Source: Bremia lactucae
Lineage: Eukaryota > Oomycota > Peronosporomycetes > Peronosporales > Peronosporaceae
DNA length: 27,369 nt
NCBI RefSeq assembly: GCF_004359215.1
Contig: NC_090612.1
Coordinates: 2,123,567 to 2,150,935, forward strand
Reading direction: 5' to 3'
Shown: positions 1-10,661 of the stretch, piece after piece
How positions within the stretch are numbered: the first letter of the stretch is position 1
How the letters are laid out: each line of letters opens with the position of its first letter
Made by a program: the position numbers and the translations under genes
Notes under the pieces: model-generated
Told to the model about the DNA's origin: nothing
The model's input: the letters and a program-made list of their open reading frames with translations, nothing else
Databases searched by the model: none

Positions 1-523
1 ATACAACTCGCTAAGAGTCGTATGTGCTGGGCATATGCGTAAACATCACGCTTGCCTTGCTTGAGTTTCAGAAGCTCTGAACTCAGCCCTAGGCGATTCA
101 AACGTCTGTTTGAGCCGGGCTTTAAAAGCCTCTACCGACCCAAAGACATATGGGTCGCGCAACTTGAGGCCTAGTGCCAAGTTTTGGCACGATCAGCCAA
201 ATTTGATTGAGCGAATGCGATTTGCATTTGCTCGTCGACGATGTGACGTGCCCTTATGGCATCGTTCATCTCGACAAACCATCTCAAGTGGGAGTCTTCT
301 TCGACTCCCCTATACTTACAGATGTCAATTTTTAAGGTTTCGGGTCGACGCGTTTGCGTCATCTCAGGTACAGGGTCTGTACCTGTTGTAACCTCAACAG
401 TTCTGCCTGTTGAGAGCGTTGCTGATTAAGCAAGGCTACCTTCTCCTTTGCCTCGTCAAGTTCATGTTGTATGAACTTGGCGATTGCTGAATGGAGGGCA
501 TCTCTGTCCAAATTGGACAGCAT
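1..523 (-). pseudogene. gag: gypsy gag remnant (coiled-coil N-terminus and capsid start), broken
   Basis: On the minus strand an ATG at 523-521 opens a charged, Gln-rich, probably coiled-coil N-terminus (LDRDALHSAIAKFIQHELDE). It meets a TGA at 361-359. The capsid homology resumes in another frame with RRPETLKIDI, KYRGVEEDSH and LRWFVEMNDAIRARH, typical of oomycete gypsy Gag. After another frame change near base 75, LLKLKQGKRD and AYAQHIRLL continue to the window edge. The same motifs recur at the right end of the window (26312-26690). Gag would form the particle shell. The stop and frame changes make this copy a pseudogene. The rest of gag and pol lie outside the window. Confidence 0.75.
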
Positions 524-700
524 GGCCTAGATGGCATCGTTCCCTACGGTCGAACTCATTCGTTCGACAGCACTCTTTTTTATGTCACTTAGAAAGGAGT
601 AGCTAACACGCAAAACGTGATGCGTATCCATTATCATCTAACATGTCCATGTTAGATGACGGAACTGTGGTCGTTGGACGGACTACAAAGTGCTACCAGG

Positions 701-832
701 TGTAACGGGGCACTGCCGCCTTGTACTGCTTCAGTACGAGTCCACTTCCCACTGCTTCAGTTACCACTCACATCTGAAGCAGTGTGAAGTGAACTTGTAC
801 TGAAACAGTACAAGTCGCAGTGCCCCGTTACA
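701..832. repeat. 132-bp imperfect palindrome made of LTR termini
   Basis: The left arm starts TGTAACGGGGCACTGC at 701. The right arm ends GCAGTGCCCCGTTACA at 832. The arms are about 60-65 bp each, run through GTACTG..CAGTAC and CACTTC blocks, and meet around 764-770 with only a few mismatches. Each arm resembles the 3' terminus of this LTR family, as seen once at 13060-13125. Confidence 0.8.
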
Positions 833-1486
833 CTTGCTTTAAAGAGGTTTAATTAAAAATGTGTTTAATATAATTAAGTTCTTCTGTTTCTATCTATTTA
901 ATACTAACTTAATTATAAACTAATACGAAACATGTAATAAAGTCTCATCTGTCTCTCTCTTTGCGCGCGTCCAGCGCTGACTGGACCGCGGAGAAAGTAG
1001 ATATAATGGTCTATTATGTTAATTAATATATTACCTAAAAATGATAAGCTTTTAGAATATTACTACGTAAAGTAATATTCTCCAAATATTCTCTACCTTT
1101 TAGATAATATATTAATCAACCACCTTCAAGTGCTAATTCCATGTAACGTTACACCCCGTCAAGTATTAATCTACTAAGCTCCCACGTAACGATCTTCTGT
1201 CTACTACTGAATTTTCAACAAATATTAATATAAACTATGTATGGCGCCTCCTTGCCCACCGCACAATCGTGTCTTGTGACGGGTTGATTTAACTTAAATC
1301 AACACGTCAATAGAAGTAATGTGTTATTGCATCAATATTACCCAGTTTGGTTATAGCGGAATACAAGTCAAATAATTAGCAAAGTTAATTATTTGTACTT
1401 TTCTTCTTATTTCCTTTCATAGAACATAATATTAATTATTACTCTCTAAGGAAATAATGCTTACGTATACAGGAAACCCCGTTACA
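701..1486 (-). repeat. 5' LTR of Gyp-1 with a terminal inverted duplication
   Basis: The LTR is bounded by TGTAACGGGG and CCCCGTTACA, is AT-rich inside, and is followed on the minus strand by the putative primer-binding region and leader. The part at about 880-1015 (minus) matches the plus-strand gypsy LTR fragment at 12782-13125, including the block around AGACCATTAT and the block TATAAACTAATAC, so both belong to one family. Unlike that copy, this LTR ends in a large inverted repeat (701-832). Confidence 0.75.
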
Positions 1487-1597
1487 AGGACTGTTTATTC
1501 TTTTGATCTGCAACTCTGAGATGATCTTGTGAGGCATCGATAAAGTCGTTCAGTGCAAAAACTGTATTTCTACATGAGAGCAATGGTTTTGCATTTC
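1487..1597 (-). promoter_or_regulatory. kinase 3' UTR with poly(A) signal
   Basis: About 110 bp separates the kinase stop from the Gyp-1 LTR. On the minus strand it holds AATAAA at 1499-1494, just before the LTR boundary, the only obvious polyadenylation hexamer. If it is used, cleavage would fall at or inside the gypsy LTR. Confidence 0.45.
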
Positions 1598-4500
1598 TCA
1601 GCGAGTGTCGTGATCTTCTTCGTTACCTAGCGCCTCACACTTAGCGAAAATGCGTCGAATATTGCGTCTCGATACGTCGTCAGCCGCTTCGTTATACAGA
1701 GTCTCTAGCTCACTAATGAAGTCTGACTCGGCTTCCACAAGATGATTAAAGCATTCTTCGTACGTACAGAAATTCCCTAGGGAGAAAAGGACGACACAAC
1801 GACATGCCACACTGGTCTCTGTCATGGCCAACTTAAAGAGAGCCCACGGAGCTGCATGCGCGCAAAGTTCCCTACATAGTTCATCCGAGTTGCGCACTAA
1901 ATTACCAAGTGCCCCTCCAGCATTTGATCGTGTCTTTTCATCATCGTTGCCAAGATTCTGAATCAAAGGGGGAATCGCGGGACGAAGGGCATCGTATAAT
2001 TCCCCACTATGGAAAGCCGCGTTGCCGACGGCAAAACAGGCAAATCGTCGGACATACTGATCGTTATCGCGTAATCCAAAAATCATTCCCGCTACGATCG
2101 TGTGAGCAATTTGGCCATCCCACGGCGTGGCAAAGTGCGAGTAAAACGTTGCCGCGTGACGACATAAATTGCCAATACAATTGAGTGCTTTTGCGCGCAC
2201 CGTGGCTTCAGGATGCTGCACAAGATCGCAAAAGTGCGGTAAAAGATTGGCTTTCAGTATCAAGTCGTAATTGGATTTCGAAGCCCTGGCTAGTTGACTG
2301 ACGATCAAGAGGGTGTTAGTGATTAAGGACGGTGACGAGCTCGGTCGTAGCATGCCACACTCCTCAATGACTTCAATGCCCTCAGCTTTTACGAATTGTT
2401 CACCGAAATGCGTCGAACTCGTCACAAGGCGAGACAAGAAACTGATTGGGAGCTCCAGCACAGAAGCCTCTAACTGCAATTTTCTTGTCAAAAACACAAA
2501 ACGAAGAACCCCGAGCAGTTTTGGAACGCACTTGGCGTCGTAGAGAATATCTTGAGTACCCACAAGAAGCTCGTCTGACACGCTCTGAGCAAATGGTATT
2601 CCCAAAACTTTGACCGTGGCATGTACAAGAGCTTTGACGGCATTGCTTCCTCCACCAACGACCTCAGGCCACTGGAAAAGATATTCAATGTGCTTTAATT
2701 CGAGCAGATTCACCAAATGGACAGAGAGATGGTCAAATGCAGCATGTTCCATTTGCGGATCCTGACACTGTATCTCGCGAACGATTCGAAGCAATTTAAG
2801 AAAGCAGAACAAACCCCACGGCGAAAGGAGATCTGCCCCGCCGATCGACATCATTCGATTAAAGACTTTCCAAACGTTGTCACGCTCAAATGCGGACAAA
2901 AAGAGATTCATTGGTTCCGACCGAGGTGCATTCTCGTCGTATTCAGAAACTGCAGCTTTTGATGCAATTCTTAGTAAGAAGACAATCCCAGAGTCCAAAA
3001 GTCCCTGCGCTCGAACACCAAAGCTCGTGAGCATGTGCGCTTCACTCGCGATACTGTGTTTTCTCTCTGTGGCTGTGCTAAAGAGGCGTGCGATTGCATC
3101 GGAGCAACGCGAACTGAGAGCGCCATGCACTAGTAAGCTCCACAACTCCTGATATAAAGAGTTTAAATCGTCAGGGCGGAGACCGCTTTCGAGCACTGAT
3201 TCGTCAATGTGGCACGTTTCAATGAGTTCAGCGAAAAACTTACTCAAAGCACTGAGCAACGCTGTATCGCTAGTTTCAAGAAAAACGGAGAATAACGTCT
3301 GTGCACAATTCCAAATCAGTCGCTGTGATAATATTTCGCGACGCAGAATGACGGATAGTAATTCCGTTGCAAAATACTGTTCAATTCGGTGAAGTCGCTT
3401 GGATGCAAAACCCAAACGTAGAATAGCGAACACATCTGCGTCTGGGCGGTTTTGAAATGTGGTAGTTATCGTTGTAAGCTTCTTTGAAAGAGGTGCAGAT
3501 GACCGACACGCGTGCAAGAGAATTTTGAGGATACAGCAGATTGTCGACTGATCATTGTCTTCCTCGCCAACAGAAAATTCTTCGTCTGTTTCCGCATTTC
3601 CGCTTTGATAAAGTTTGCCGCGCTCCATCATTTTGTCACCAAGTAGAGCAATTAATCTATCAACACCGGTGCACAGAAGCTGTGAGGCAACTTCCGAGTG
3701 GATTGTAACACGGAGTATATTTAAAGGCCTTATATCTTGCATTCGGGCATTCTTCATCGACACTGCATCATCTCGAACTAAAACTAACACTGGAAAAGGA
3801 GGTAAAGAATTCCAACCTTTGGCATCAGGATGCACGAACAAGGCCAGCGCATAAGTAGCGTAGAGTTCCACATTTTGACCATTGTTCGAAAGTTGAACTT
3901 CAGGAGAATACGACCCTTCCGACGCATGTAAGAGATTGCAAAGGACGCGAATTATTCCCGATTGATGCACGACTTCTAGTAATGTTGTCAGATGATGAGA
4001 TCGATCCATCATCGATCCAATCCACTTGAGTGCTTTTGAGTGACAGAACGCGACGACTTCGTTCTTACACGTGAGTAATCGTAAAATAACTTGAACGTCA
4101 CCTTTACAAAGTTGACGATAGTCGAGGAGCGTTTCGAAATCTTTTTCAGCCTCAATCGTGTTGATTATTGTGGTGCTCATCATACAGCATCGTACACTTT
4201 TGTAGATAACATCACTTGCTTGCTCACGATTGATTTGAATAGATGCTGTTGACTCAACTAAGTGAATTAAAAATCGTTGTATACACTCTTTTGACTGTAG
4301 CAAAACGCCAATGTCCGCCACATGGACGATCATTTTTAGATGAAGCATCAAGCAGCGATACACTCCTTGCAGCAAGGCGCTAATTTTTCGAATCATGTCG
4401 CTTAGTAGCTCTTGAACTGGGATCGAAGGTAGTGTATGAATAAGATTTGCAAACAGCGGAGTGCTCAAAAACTCTGCATCCGCAAATTTTGTGCCCATTT

Positions 4501-5666
4501 CCTCAGAAAATTTATCATAATCAGCTAAAAAATTTTGAAGGGCTACGGACTTAAACGGCATACCAGATTCTGAAGGAAACGCTTCATTTTGACAATTCTC
4601 ATTGACAATCAGTTTCTGATCGTCTCCATAATTACAGCTTTTATTAGACACCTCAGGCTTAACATGTTGCTGGCCAATATTTGGGTCGCATATTTTCCAA
4701 TCATCACATAAGCCCAGGCGCTCAACGCTTGATATCATTATTTTTTCATCATCAACTTCTGGTGAATTGTCATTGTCTCTAAAAAATCGGGGCAATGTAC
4801 GATTTTCTTTCTCGCGCCGAAGGCGTGACTCTATTTCTTTAGGTGATTCCTGTATGAATGCATGGTGCAAAATCTTTGGCCACTGGAGTCGCTGAGCAGG
4901 ATCCTTTCTTAGTAATCCCTTAAGAAAGCTCTGGAAAGGGGCAGACATTGTGGATGGATACTCAACGTCGTCACTTACGATCATCTGGATGAGCGATACG
5001 ATTCTATCGGTGTAAAATGGAGGTTTGCCCACTGCTAGCTCGTACAAGATGACACCTAGCGACCACAGATCCACCGTGTAATGATAGGGCTTTTCTAGTA
5101 CTAACTCTGGAGCCATGTATAGTGGCGTCCCTTTGATCGAACGCAAAAGGCTTGAATCGTGTGCGATGGCGCGAGCGAAGCCAAAGTCACATAGCTTTAT
5201 TTGCTGTCTCGAGCCGATAAGAATGTTTTGGGGCTTCATATCTCGATGAATGATGCGGTTTGAGTGTATGACATGAAGAGCTTGGATGAGTTGTATGGCT
5301 ATCTTTCGAATCTCTTCTTCCGGAAGATTGCTCCCATCCTCCAACACTTGATATAGCTCTCCCTGTGCATATTCTGTCACTATACAAATTTCTCCTTCCG
5401 TCTCGAACGAGTCCAACATTGCAATAATATTGCAATGATCAAGTCGTCGTAAAATATTAATCTACCATTCGTAGTGTTAAGTTCAATTTGACTGAATATA
5501 TCCAGACACCTACTTCTTGGCGCAGGTTTTTAAGATCTCGCGCGCTTTTACCCTGCTTTGTCACGAATTTAAGCGCGACAATGTGCCCGGAATACTTGCG
5601 GCGCCCACGATAGACCTTGCCAAACGATCCTACGCCGATACGCTCCAAAATATGATAGTTTTCCAT
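1598..5666 (-). CDS. STK36: Fused/STK36-like serine/threonine kinase with C-terminal armadillo-like repeats (two exons)
   Basis: Two exons, 5666-5514 and 5461-1598, joined across a 52-nt intron (donor GTAGGT, acceptor GGTAG), give 1,338 aa; human STK36 is of similar size. The N-terminus [11 protein letters not shown] is the Fused signature. The kinase domain (about 4-255) has the glycine loop GVGSFG (11-16), Lys33, HRDMKPQN (Asp125), DFG (143-145) and GTPLYMAPE (APE at 168-170), so it should be active. The splice restores [13 protein letters not shown], matching helix C of the family. A long helical middle region follows. Residues about 1124-1330 carry armadillo-like helices ([36 protein letters not shown]). 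Family members act in Hedgehog signalling and motile cilia in animals and in cytokinesis in plants (TIO); a role in zoospore flagella here is inference. An in-frame ATG at 5768 lies upstream, but the homology starts at 5666. Confidence 0.9.
5462..5513 (-). other. 52-nt intron of the kinase gene
   Basis: Minus-strand GT (5513-5512) to AG (5463-5462). Removing it joins residue 51 (Glu) to Ile in phase 0 and rebuilds the conserved [13 protein letters not shown] stretch. Without splicing the first exon reads into a stop at 5459-5457. Confidence 0.85.
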
Positions 5667-5816
5667 GCCGACTATAGACGACTTGAGTATTTTGATCGAG
5701 CATTTTTTAAGGAAAACGGGAATTTCAAATGGAAAATAAAATGAAAGAAATATATGCGAATGATTCATAAATTTTGTGCAATAATTGCAACGAGTTGTTA
5801 AATTCAGTAAGCTATG
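5667..5816. promoter_or_regulatory. remaining upstream region of the kinase gene
   Basis: Only 150 bp of AT-rich non-element sequence lies between the kinase ATG and the left edge of copia-1. It should hold the kinase 5' UTR and core promoter. No convincing TATA or initiator element was recognised. The five bases before the LTR (CTATG, 5812-5816) would be the copia-1 target site, but their right-hand copy is not seen. Confidence 0.4.
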
Positions 5817-6069
5817 TGTTGGAAAAAGGCACGGTTGAAGTTACAGTTGAGGAAACGGCTGACGACTTAGAAAGGCGTTTGAGGATCAGTTGTGTGATTG
5901 ATTGGACAGGTGCGTGGATGGGTGACTGATTGGACAGGAGTGATGGAGAACAAGAACAGTTAGTCCATCATGCTAGCACGAAAAAGATAACACTACAAAC
6001 AATGTCAGAATCCTTTTATCACAGTGCCACCGACTTCCTTTCTACAGCTTGCATCATGGCAAGCGAACA
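5817..6069 (+). repeat. copia-1 5' LTR (253 bp)
   Basis: Begins TGTTGGAAAAAGGCACGG and ends GGCAAGCGAACA. It contains the 12-mer TGATTGGACAGG twice (about 5908 and 5928). An ATG at 6002 opens a frame that runs through the LTR end into gag, so the LTR carries coding sequence as well as the promoter. Confidence 0.92.
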
Positions 6070-9000
6070 GGTTATGAGCCCAAGACGGGAAGGAAACGAA
6101 GACTCCAACGCGGCACAGGCGCCGCCGGCAACCGGTCACGAATGGGCCGCGGCCGCGCCTGCTACGGTCGTCTCTCCCATTGCTCACGCAAGGAGCGCGG
6201 AGCCCGACGCACTGGCAAGGGTTCTCGAGATGCTCACGGGCATGGACTTGCGAATGCAGAAGATGGAAGCGTCCCAAGCACGCATGGACGAAGACGAGCG
6301 CATGCGCGGCGCTCACGAGAGCGAGCTGTTCCGATCAGAGCTCGGGGCGGACTTCGCAGGGCGACTCCACGGCGGAGCAATGGAGCTTGAGGACTTGCAT
6401 GATCGGCAGCCTCAGCAGCAACTGCGGCGTGCACCAGCGCGGCTCGAAGACCTACGGATGCGAGCGGGAGAGCAGCTGCAGCAGCGTGCTGATCCGTTGC
6501 CTCAGCCGCCTGCCCCATTGCCGCCATACCAGCCGCCACCAGTGCCTCAGGCTATGCCGGCAGCTCCAGGGCAGCCAGTACAGCAGCGGCAACAAGTGAT
6601 GCCGATGCAGTATCGCACTCCGGACGCCAGGCAGCGCAAGCTGGCGATCCGCAAGTTCGATGGTACCGAGGTGTACGTTGGACTTGGGTCCGGCTTCTTC
6701 GACTGGGGCAAGACGTTTTGGCGCCAGGTCGACATGGCACAGGAGTCTTGCGGTTTCCTGTGGAGCGAGAATGTGAAGACTGACGTGCTCGGGCAGTACC
6801 TCACTGGCACTGCCGAGCGGTATTTCAGCAAGCAGGTCGACACGTGGTGGGCCGTGCTGCCTACATTGCAGTACGTGATGCAGCGCATGCTGGACACGTT
6901 CAAGACGACGATAACCGCCGCTCAAGCGATGAAACTCTTCACGGCGAAGAAAGAGAGCAAGAGATCCTGGCCAGAACACTTCTTGTATCTGGTCGCTGTC
7001 AGCGACGCTGCGGGCGGCGCTGAGCAGCAGGTTCTGGACAACATCGTGCGCTACGCCTCGTCTGAGCTATCGACAATACTCAAGGCGAAGTACCAGACGC
7101 ACCGCATCGACTACCTCGTGCACGCGGAAGAGCTCGCGCACTTCGCGCAAGCAATCGAGATGGAAGCTCGATCAGGAAGATCCTTCGGGAAGGAGGTCGT
7201 CGCGCACGTGGACGAGTCCGTGTCGCGCAGGGAGACACGCACTTGCCACGGGTGTGGGAAGGTCGGCCATCTGAAGAAGGACTGTCGCAGCAAGAAGAAT
7301 GACGACAAGAAGAGGGGCAGAGGCCCAAAAGACGGCGGCAGCATCACGCTAGCTGTTGGTGAAGGAAGAGGTCGCAACGGCTCGCGCGCCACCGGTCAAA
7401 GTCTGGCGATGGCGATTGGTGACGACAGAGATGACGAAGATGACGACTGGATACTCGACAGCGGTTCCAGCCGCCACCTTGTGAACGACGCATCCCTGCT
7501 GCGCGACGCGAGGGACTGCGATCAAGAGTGCCACTTGGCAGATGGGGAGACCATCAAGTTAACGCAAGTCGGAAGCGTCGAGCTGACTGTGCTCGCGAGA
7601 GGACAGCAGCAAGATGTGACGCTGACTGACGTGTATCTGGCGCCCGAGTTATCGCGCAACATCATGTCCTACGGTAAGCTCGAGTTCAAGGGTTTCGGGC
7701 TCGTCTACGACGGCGAGTCGCGCGTGTTGGCACGGCGCAGCAATGGCCAAGTCGCGTTCGACGTGGCGATGGACCACAATGTTCTCTACGTCCAGACAGT
7801 CGCAGCGGCTCGCGAGCCACGAGCTCCTAGCGACGTGCTCATGGCGATCCTGACGAGCCAGGCAGCTCCGGAAGAACCCGAGCCGGACACTCAAAGCGGC
7901 TCGCTGCTGCACTTCCACCAAAGGCTTGGGCATCTTGCGTACGACACCGTCGAGCGTATGGCGAGAGACCCCGCGTCCGGCATCGTGCTAACGGATCGCA
8001 AGCGCCCGACGTGCATCTCTTGCGCACAGGGCAAGCAAACAAGGAACCTGCAGTCGAAGAAGGACACTGGATCAAACTCGCCGATCGACAGAGTTGGCGG
8101 GGTGATCTGCTCAGACCTCAAGGGTCCGATGACCCCGAAGGATCGATTGCAAAACCGTTACCTTGTCAACTTTGTCGATCACAAGTCGAACTACTGTCGT
8201 GTCTTCCTGGCGCCGACAAAGGACAAGGCGGCCAAGAAGTTTGAGCACTTCCTCGCGTTCTTTGAGCGCCAGTTCGACTGCCGGATCCACGTGCTTCGCA
8301 CCGATGGCGGCGGCGAATACGCGAATGTCGACCTCTTCTGCAAGCGAACGGGCGTCGCGCGGCAGATCAGCGAGGCGAGGAATCAGGCGTCAAACGGCAA
8401 GGCCGAGCGCATGCACAGGACGATCCTGAACATGGCGCGCAGCATGATCTTTGCCAGCCGACTGCCATTGACGTTTTGGCGCGATGCGGTTGAGTACGCG
8501 GCGTACATCCTCAACCGCAGCCCAACGAGCGCGAATGCGAAGCGCGCGTCGCCGATCGAGGTACTGACGAAGCAAGTGCCGGATCTGCGCGACATCGTCG
8601 CCTTTGGCTCTATCTGCTCGGTCTACCGTGATCCAGGCAAGAACTCGCTCGCGCAGCGCGCACAAGTCGGCGTGATCATTGGGCGGAGCGACGAGACAAA
8701 GGGCTTTCGCGTCTTCCTCCAAAAGGAGAACAAGGTCACGATCACGCAGCATGTGCGCAACGTCGAGACGCTCAGCGCAGAGCAGAACGGTCAGCTGCAG
8801 CGCGCGCTCGAGTATGAAGATAGAGCCGTGGAGCCAGCGGCAACAAGCAAAGAGTCGCCGGCTGCTGACGATGCCGCATCGCCGACGATACGCAGCGGCA
8901 AGAAGAAATCGAAGTCGTGGACACGCGCGGCTCACCGGACGCGCGGCGCAACCAAACGCGCACAGGCGGCCGGCGATCAGGAGGAGCCAGCTGGCGACAA

Positions 9001-10081
9001 CAGCGTGGTGGCTCATGTGTATGAGTGCGATCCCAAGAACTACGGTGAAGCACTACGCAGCACTAAGCGTGAAGGCTGGGAAAAGGCCATGCGCGAAGAG
9101 CTCCAAGCCCTAGAAGACAATGGCGTGTGGCGCTTGATCAAGCGACCTCCGGGCAGCAACACTCTGCACACGAAGTGGGTCTTCAAGACCAAGACCGACG
9201 CGCACGGTGAGATAGAGCGCCTGAAGGCTCGACTGGTCGCCTGCGGCAACGAGCAAGTTTTTGGGGTTGACTACCAGCTTACATTCGCGGCTGTCATGGA
9301 CATGTCGACCGTGAAGGTGATCTTGGCGCTTGCGGCGATATGGGGTGTCCCAGCAAAGCATGGCGACATCCCCAACGCGTATGTCAAGGCTGACAAGGAA
9401 GCGCACTTGGAGATACTACTCCAGGTGCCGCAGGCAATGACAATCGATCAAGACGCGCTAAAGATGGTAGGCGCAGCGACAAAGAAGGAAGTAGTGCTGC
9501 AGCTACGAAAGAGCCTGTACGGCCTCAAGCAGGCTGGCCGACTCTGGAGCCAGCTCCTGCACGCTCGGCTACTCGAGGCCGGCTTCCGGCAATGTATTTC
9601 CGACATGTGTCTATACTACCAAGTCGAGGGTGGACAGTTGGTTATCGTGGGCGTCTACGTCGACGATCTACTTGCTACCGGCACGGACGCTGCAGCCGTC
9701 GACCGATTCTTTGTCAAGCTCGGCAGCTTGTCGATCAAGGACCTCGGTACCGTTAGCAAGTTCCTTGGCATGCATGTCACGATTGACAACAGTGGCGGCT
9801 ACGTGCTCGACCAGGCCGAGGCGATCGGCGAGCTCCTGCGTGAGCATGGGCTCGAGGACGCAAACCCGACGAAAGCTCCAATTGGGGCTGACTGCTACGA
9901 CGTGCTACCAGATGACAGCGCGCTGCTCACCGAGACTAAGGTGCAGGGAGCGCCAACATCAAGACGTTCCAGTCCCTCGTCGGCAGTCTGCTGTGGATCG
10001 CGCGTTGCACACGGCCGGACATTGCGTTCGCCGTGCACAAGGCGACGCGTCAGACTCATCAGCCGCGACTCCACGATATGA
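6002..10081 (+). CDS. Copia-1 Gag-Pol polyprotein: Gag, protease, integrase, reverse transcriptase (3' frameshifted)
   Basis: The frame is open from the LTR; the first in-frame ATG is 6002, with others at 6056 and 6074. Numbered from 6002: Gag with Pro/Gln-rich segments, zinc knuckle [14 protein letters not shown] (415-428), aspartic protease ILDSGSS (Asp486), integrase zinc motif HQRLGH...CISC, catalytic Asp705, Asp768 and Glu802 (33 residues between the last two, slightly short of DD35E), then RT with [10 protein letters not shown] and YVDD (1219-1222). It would encapsidate, copy and integrate the element. After a 1-bp deletion near 9957 (CCAACATC against CCAACAATC in copia-3) it reads a wrong frame to 10081, losing RNase H. 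Everything upstream is intact. Confidence 0.92.
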   Translation: MSESFYHSATDFLSTACIMASEQVMSPRREGNEDSNAAQAPPATGHEWAAAAPATVVSPIAHARSAEPDALARVLEMLTGMDLRMQKMEASQARMDEDERMRGAHESELFRSELGADFAGRLHGGAMELEDLHDRQPQQQLRRAPARLEDLRMRAGEQLQQRADPLPQPPAPLPPYQPPPVPQAMPAAPGQPVQQRQQVMPMQYRTPDARQRKLAIRKFDGTEVYVGLGSGFFDWGKTFWRQVDMAQESCGFLWSENVKTDVLGQYLTGTAERYFSKQVDTWWAVLPTLQYVMQRMLDTFKTTITAAQAMKLFTAKKESKRSWPEHFLYLVAVSDAAGGAEQQVLDNIVRYASSELSTILKAKYQTHRIDYLVHAEELAHFAQAIEMEARSGRSFGKEVVAHVDESVSRRETRTCHGCGKVGHLKKDCRSKKNDDKKRGRGPKDGGSITLAVGEGRGRNGSRATGQSLAMAIGDDRDDEDDDWILDSGSSRHLVNDASLLRDARDCDQECHLADGETIKLTQVGSVELTVLARGQQQDVTLTDVYLAPELSRNIMSYGKLEFKGFGLVYDGESRVLARRSNGQVAFDVAMDHNVLYVQTVAAAREPRAPSDVLMAILTSQAAPEEPEPDTQSGSLLHFHQRLGHLAYDTVERMARDPASGIVLTDRKRPTCISCAQGKQTRNLQSKKDTGSNSPIDRVGGVICSDLKGPMTPKDRLQNRYLVNFVDHKSNYCRVFLAPTKDKAAKKFEHFLAFFERQFDCRIHVLRTDGGGEYANVDLFCKRTGVARQISEARNQASNGKAERMHRTILNMARSMIFASRLPLTFWRDAVEYAAYILNRSPTSANAKRASPIEVLTKQVPDLRDIVAFGSICSVYRDPGKNSLAQRAQVGVIIGRSDETKGFRVFLQKENKVTITQHVRNVETLSAEQNGQLQRALEYEDRAVEPAATSKESPAADDAASPTIRSGKKKSKSWTRAAHRTRGATKRAQAAGDQEEPAGDNSVVAHVYECDPKNYGEALRSTKREGWEKAMREELQALEDNGVWRLIKRPPGSNTLHTKWVFKTKTDAHGEIERLKARLVACGNEQVFGVDYQLTFAAVMDMSTVKVILALAAIWGVPAKHGDIPNAYVKADKEAHLEILLQVPQAMTIDQDALKMVGAATKKEVVLQLRKSLYGLKQAGRLWSQLLHARLLEAGFRQCISDMCLYYQVEGGQLVIVGVYVDDLLATGTDAAAVDRFFVKLGSLSIKDLGTVSKFLGMHVTIDNSGGYVLDQAEAIGELLREHGLEDANPTKAPIGADCYDVLPDDSALLTETKVQGAPTSRRSSPSSAVCCGSRVAHGRTLRSPCTRRRVRLISRDSTI
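6070..6084 (+). promoter_or_regulatory. primer-binding site, half-tRNA (initiator tRNA-Met) type
   Basis: GGTTATGAGCCCAAG directly follows the LTR. Its complement contains GGGCTCATAACC, the anticodon stem-loop of initiator tRNA-Met as in yeast, rather than the tRNA 3' end. Drosophila copia has GGTTATGGGCCC at the same place and is primed by a cleaved tRNA-iMet half. The same site recurs at 10915 (copia-2) and 13379 (copia-3). Confidence 0.75.
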
Positions 10082-10635
10082 AGCTTGCCAAACGCATCGC
10101 GCGGTACCTGAAGGGGACGCGTGACTACAAGCTTCGGATGGAACCAGCGAAGCAGCTCGACGCCAAGATCCAGCTCGAGGCGTACTCGGACGCCGACTTT
10201 GCGGCGGAGAAGAGCGACAGGAAGTCCTTGACTGGCGGCATCATCCGCCTGAACGGCATGCCGGTCAGCTGGACGTCGAAGAAGCAAGGCGGCGTCTCGC
10301 TCTCGACGATGGAAGCGGAGTTCGTCGCTGCATCGGAGCAGGCGCGCGAGCTTCTTGGTATCAGGGAGATGCTAAACGAGATCGGTAAGCCGCCGGCGCT
10401 ACCGATGGTACTCCACGTCGACAATCAGGCGGCACTGAAGCAGCTGGCCGGCGAGGCGTCCTCTCTCAAGGCTAAGCACATCGATGTTCGCACGAAGTTC
10501 GTGTGCGACTTCGCTCGACGCGGGATCATCGTGTCGCAGTACGTCCGCTCGGAACAACAACTCGCGGATCTTTTGACGAAGGCGCTGGACGCAGTCAAGC
10601 TCGCGGCCCTGTGTGAGATGATCAGCCTCGGTTAG
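9958..10635 (+). pseudogene. Copia-1 RNase H domain, out of frame with the rest of Pol
   Basis: Downstream of the 1-bp deletion the polyprotein continues in the next frame to a stop at 10633-10635. It contains the copia RNase H motifs LEAYSDADFAAEKSDRKS (Asp), LSTMEAEFVAAS (Glu) and VDNQAA (Asp), and the tail LADLLTKAL. RNase H removes the RNA template during cDNA synthesis. It has no start of its own that looks used, so it is expressed only if the frame is recovered or supplied by another copy. Confidence 0.85.
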
Positions 10636-10650
10636 GACGGTAAGTCGTAG

Positions 10651-10661
10651 CCGAGGAGGAG
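10651..10661 (+). promoter_or_regulatory. polypurine tract of copia-1
   Basis: CCGAGGAGGAG lies immediately before the 3' LTR, the expected site for plus-strand DNA priming. The identical tract precedes the copia-3 right LTR at 17961-17971. Confidence 0.75.

Larger units (their letters stand above)
1..1486 (-). mobile_element. Ty3/gypsy element Gyp-1, 5' part (LTR, leader, gag start)
   Basis: Read on the minus strand, this is the left end of a gypsy-type LTR retrotransposon: an LTR (1486 to 701), a leader beginning CCTGGTAGCACTTTGTAGTC, and the start of gag, which leaves the window at base 1. LTR ends are TGTAACGGGG and CCCCGTTACA. The element sits about 110 bp past the kinase stop codon, so its LTR borders the kinase 3' region. 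Gag carries disruptions, so this copy is unlikely to be autonomous. The other end and target duplication are outside the window. Confidence 0.8.

Noticed and set aside
2717..3152. Plus-strand open frames inside the kinase gene
   Set aside because: Overlap the intact minus-strand kinase coding sequence; no recognisable domains.
5667..5768. Upstream ATG at 5768 as the kinase start
   Set aside because: The added 34 residues (MNHSHIFLSFYFPF...) are hydrophobic and AT-driven, while family homology begins exactly at [11 protein letters not shown] (5666).
5930..5932. TTG at 5930 as the copia Gag start
   Set aside because: Non-ATG; the ATG at 6002 is in the same frame and is a more ordinary start. 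The open frame upstream is noted only as a finding.
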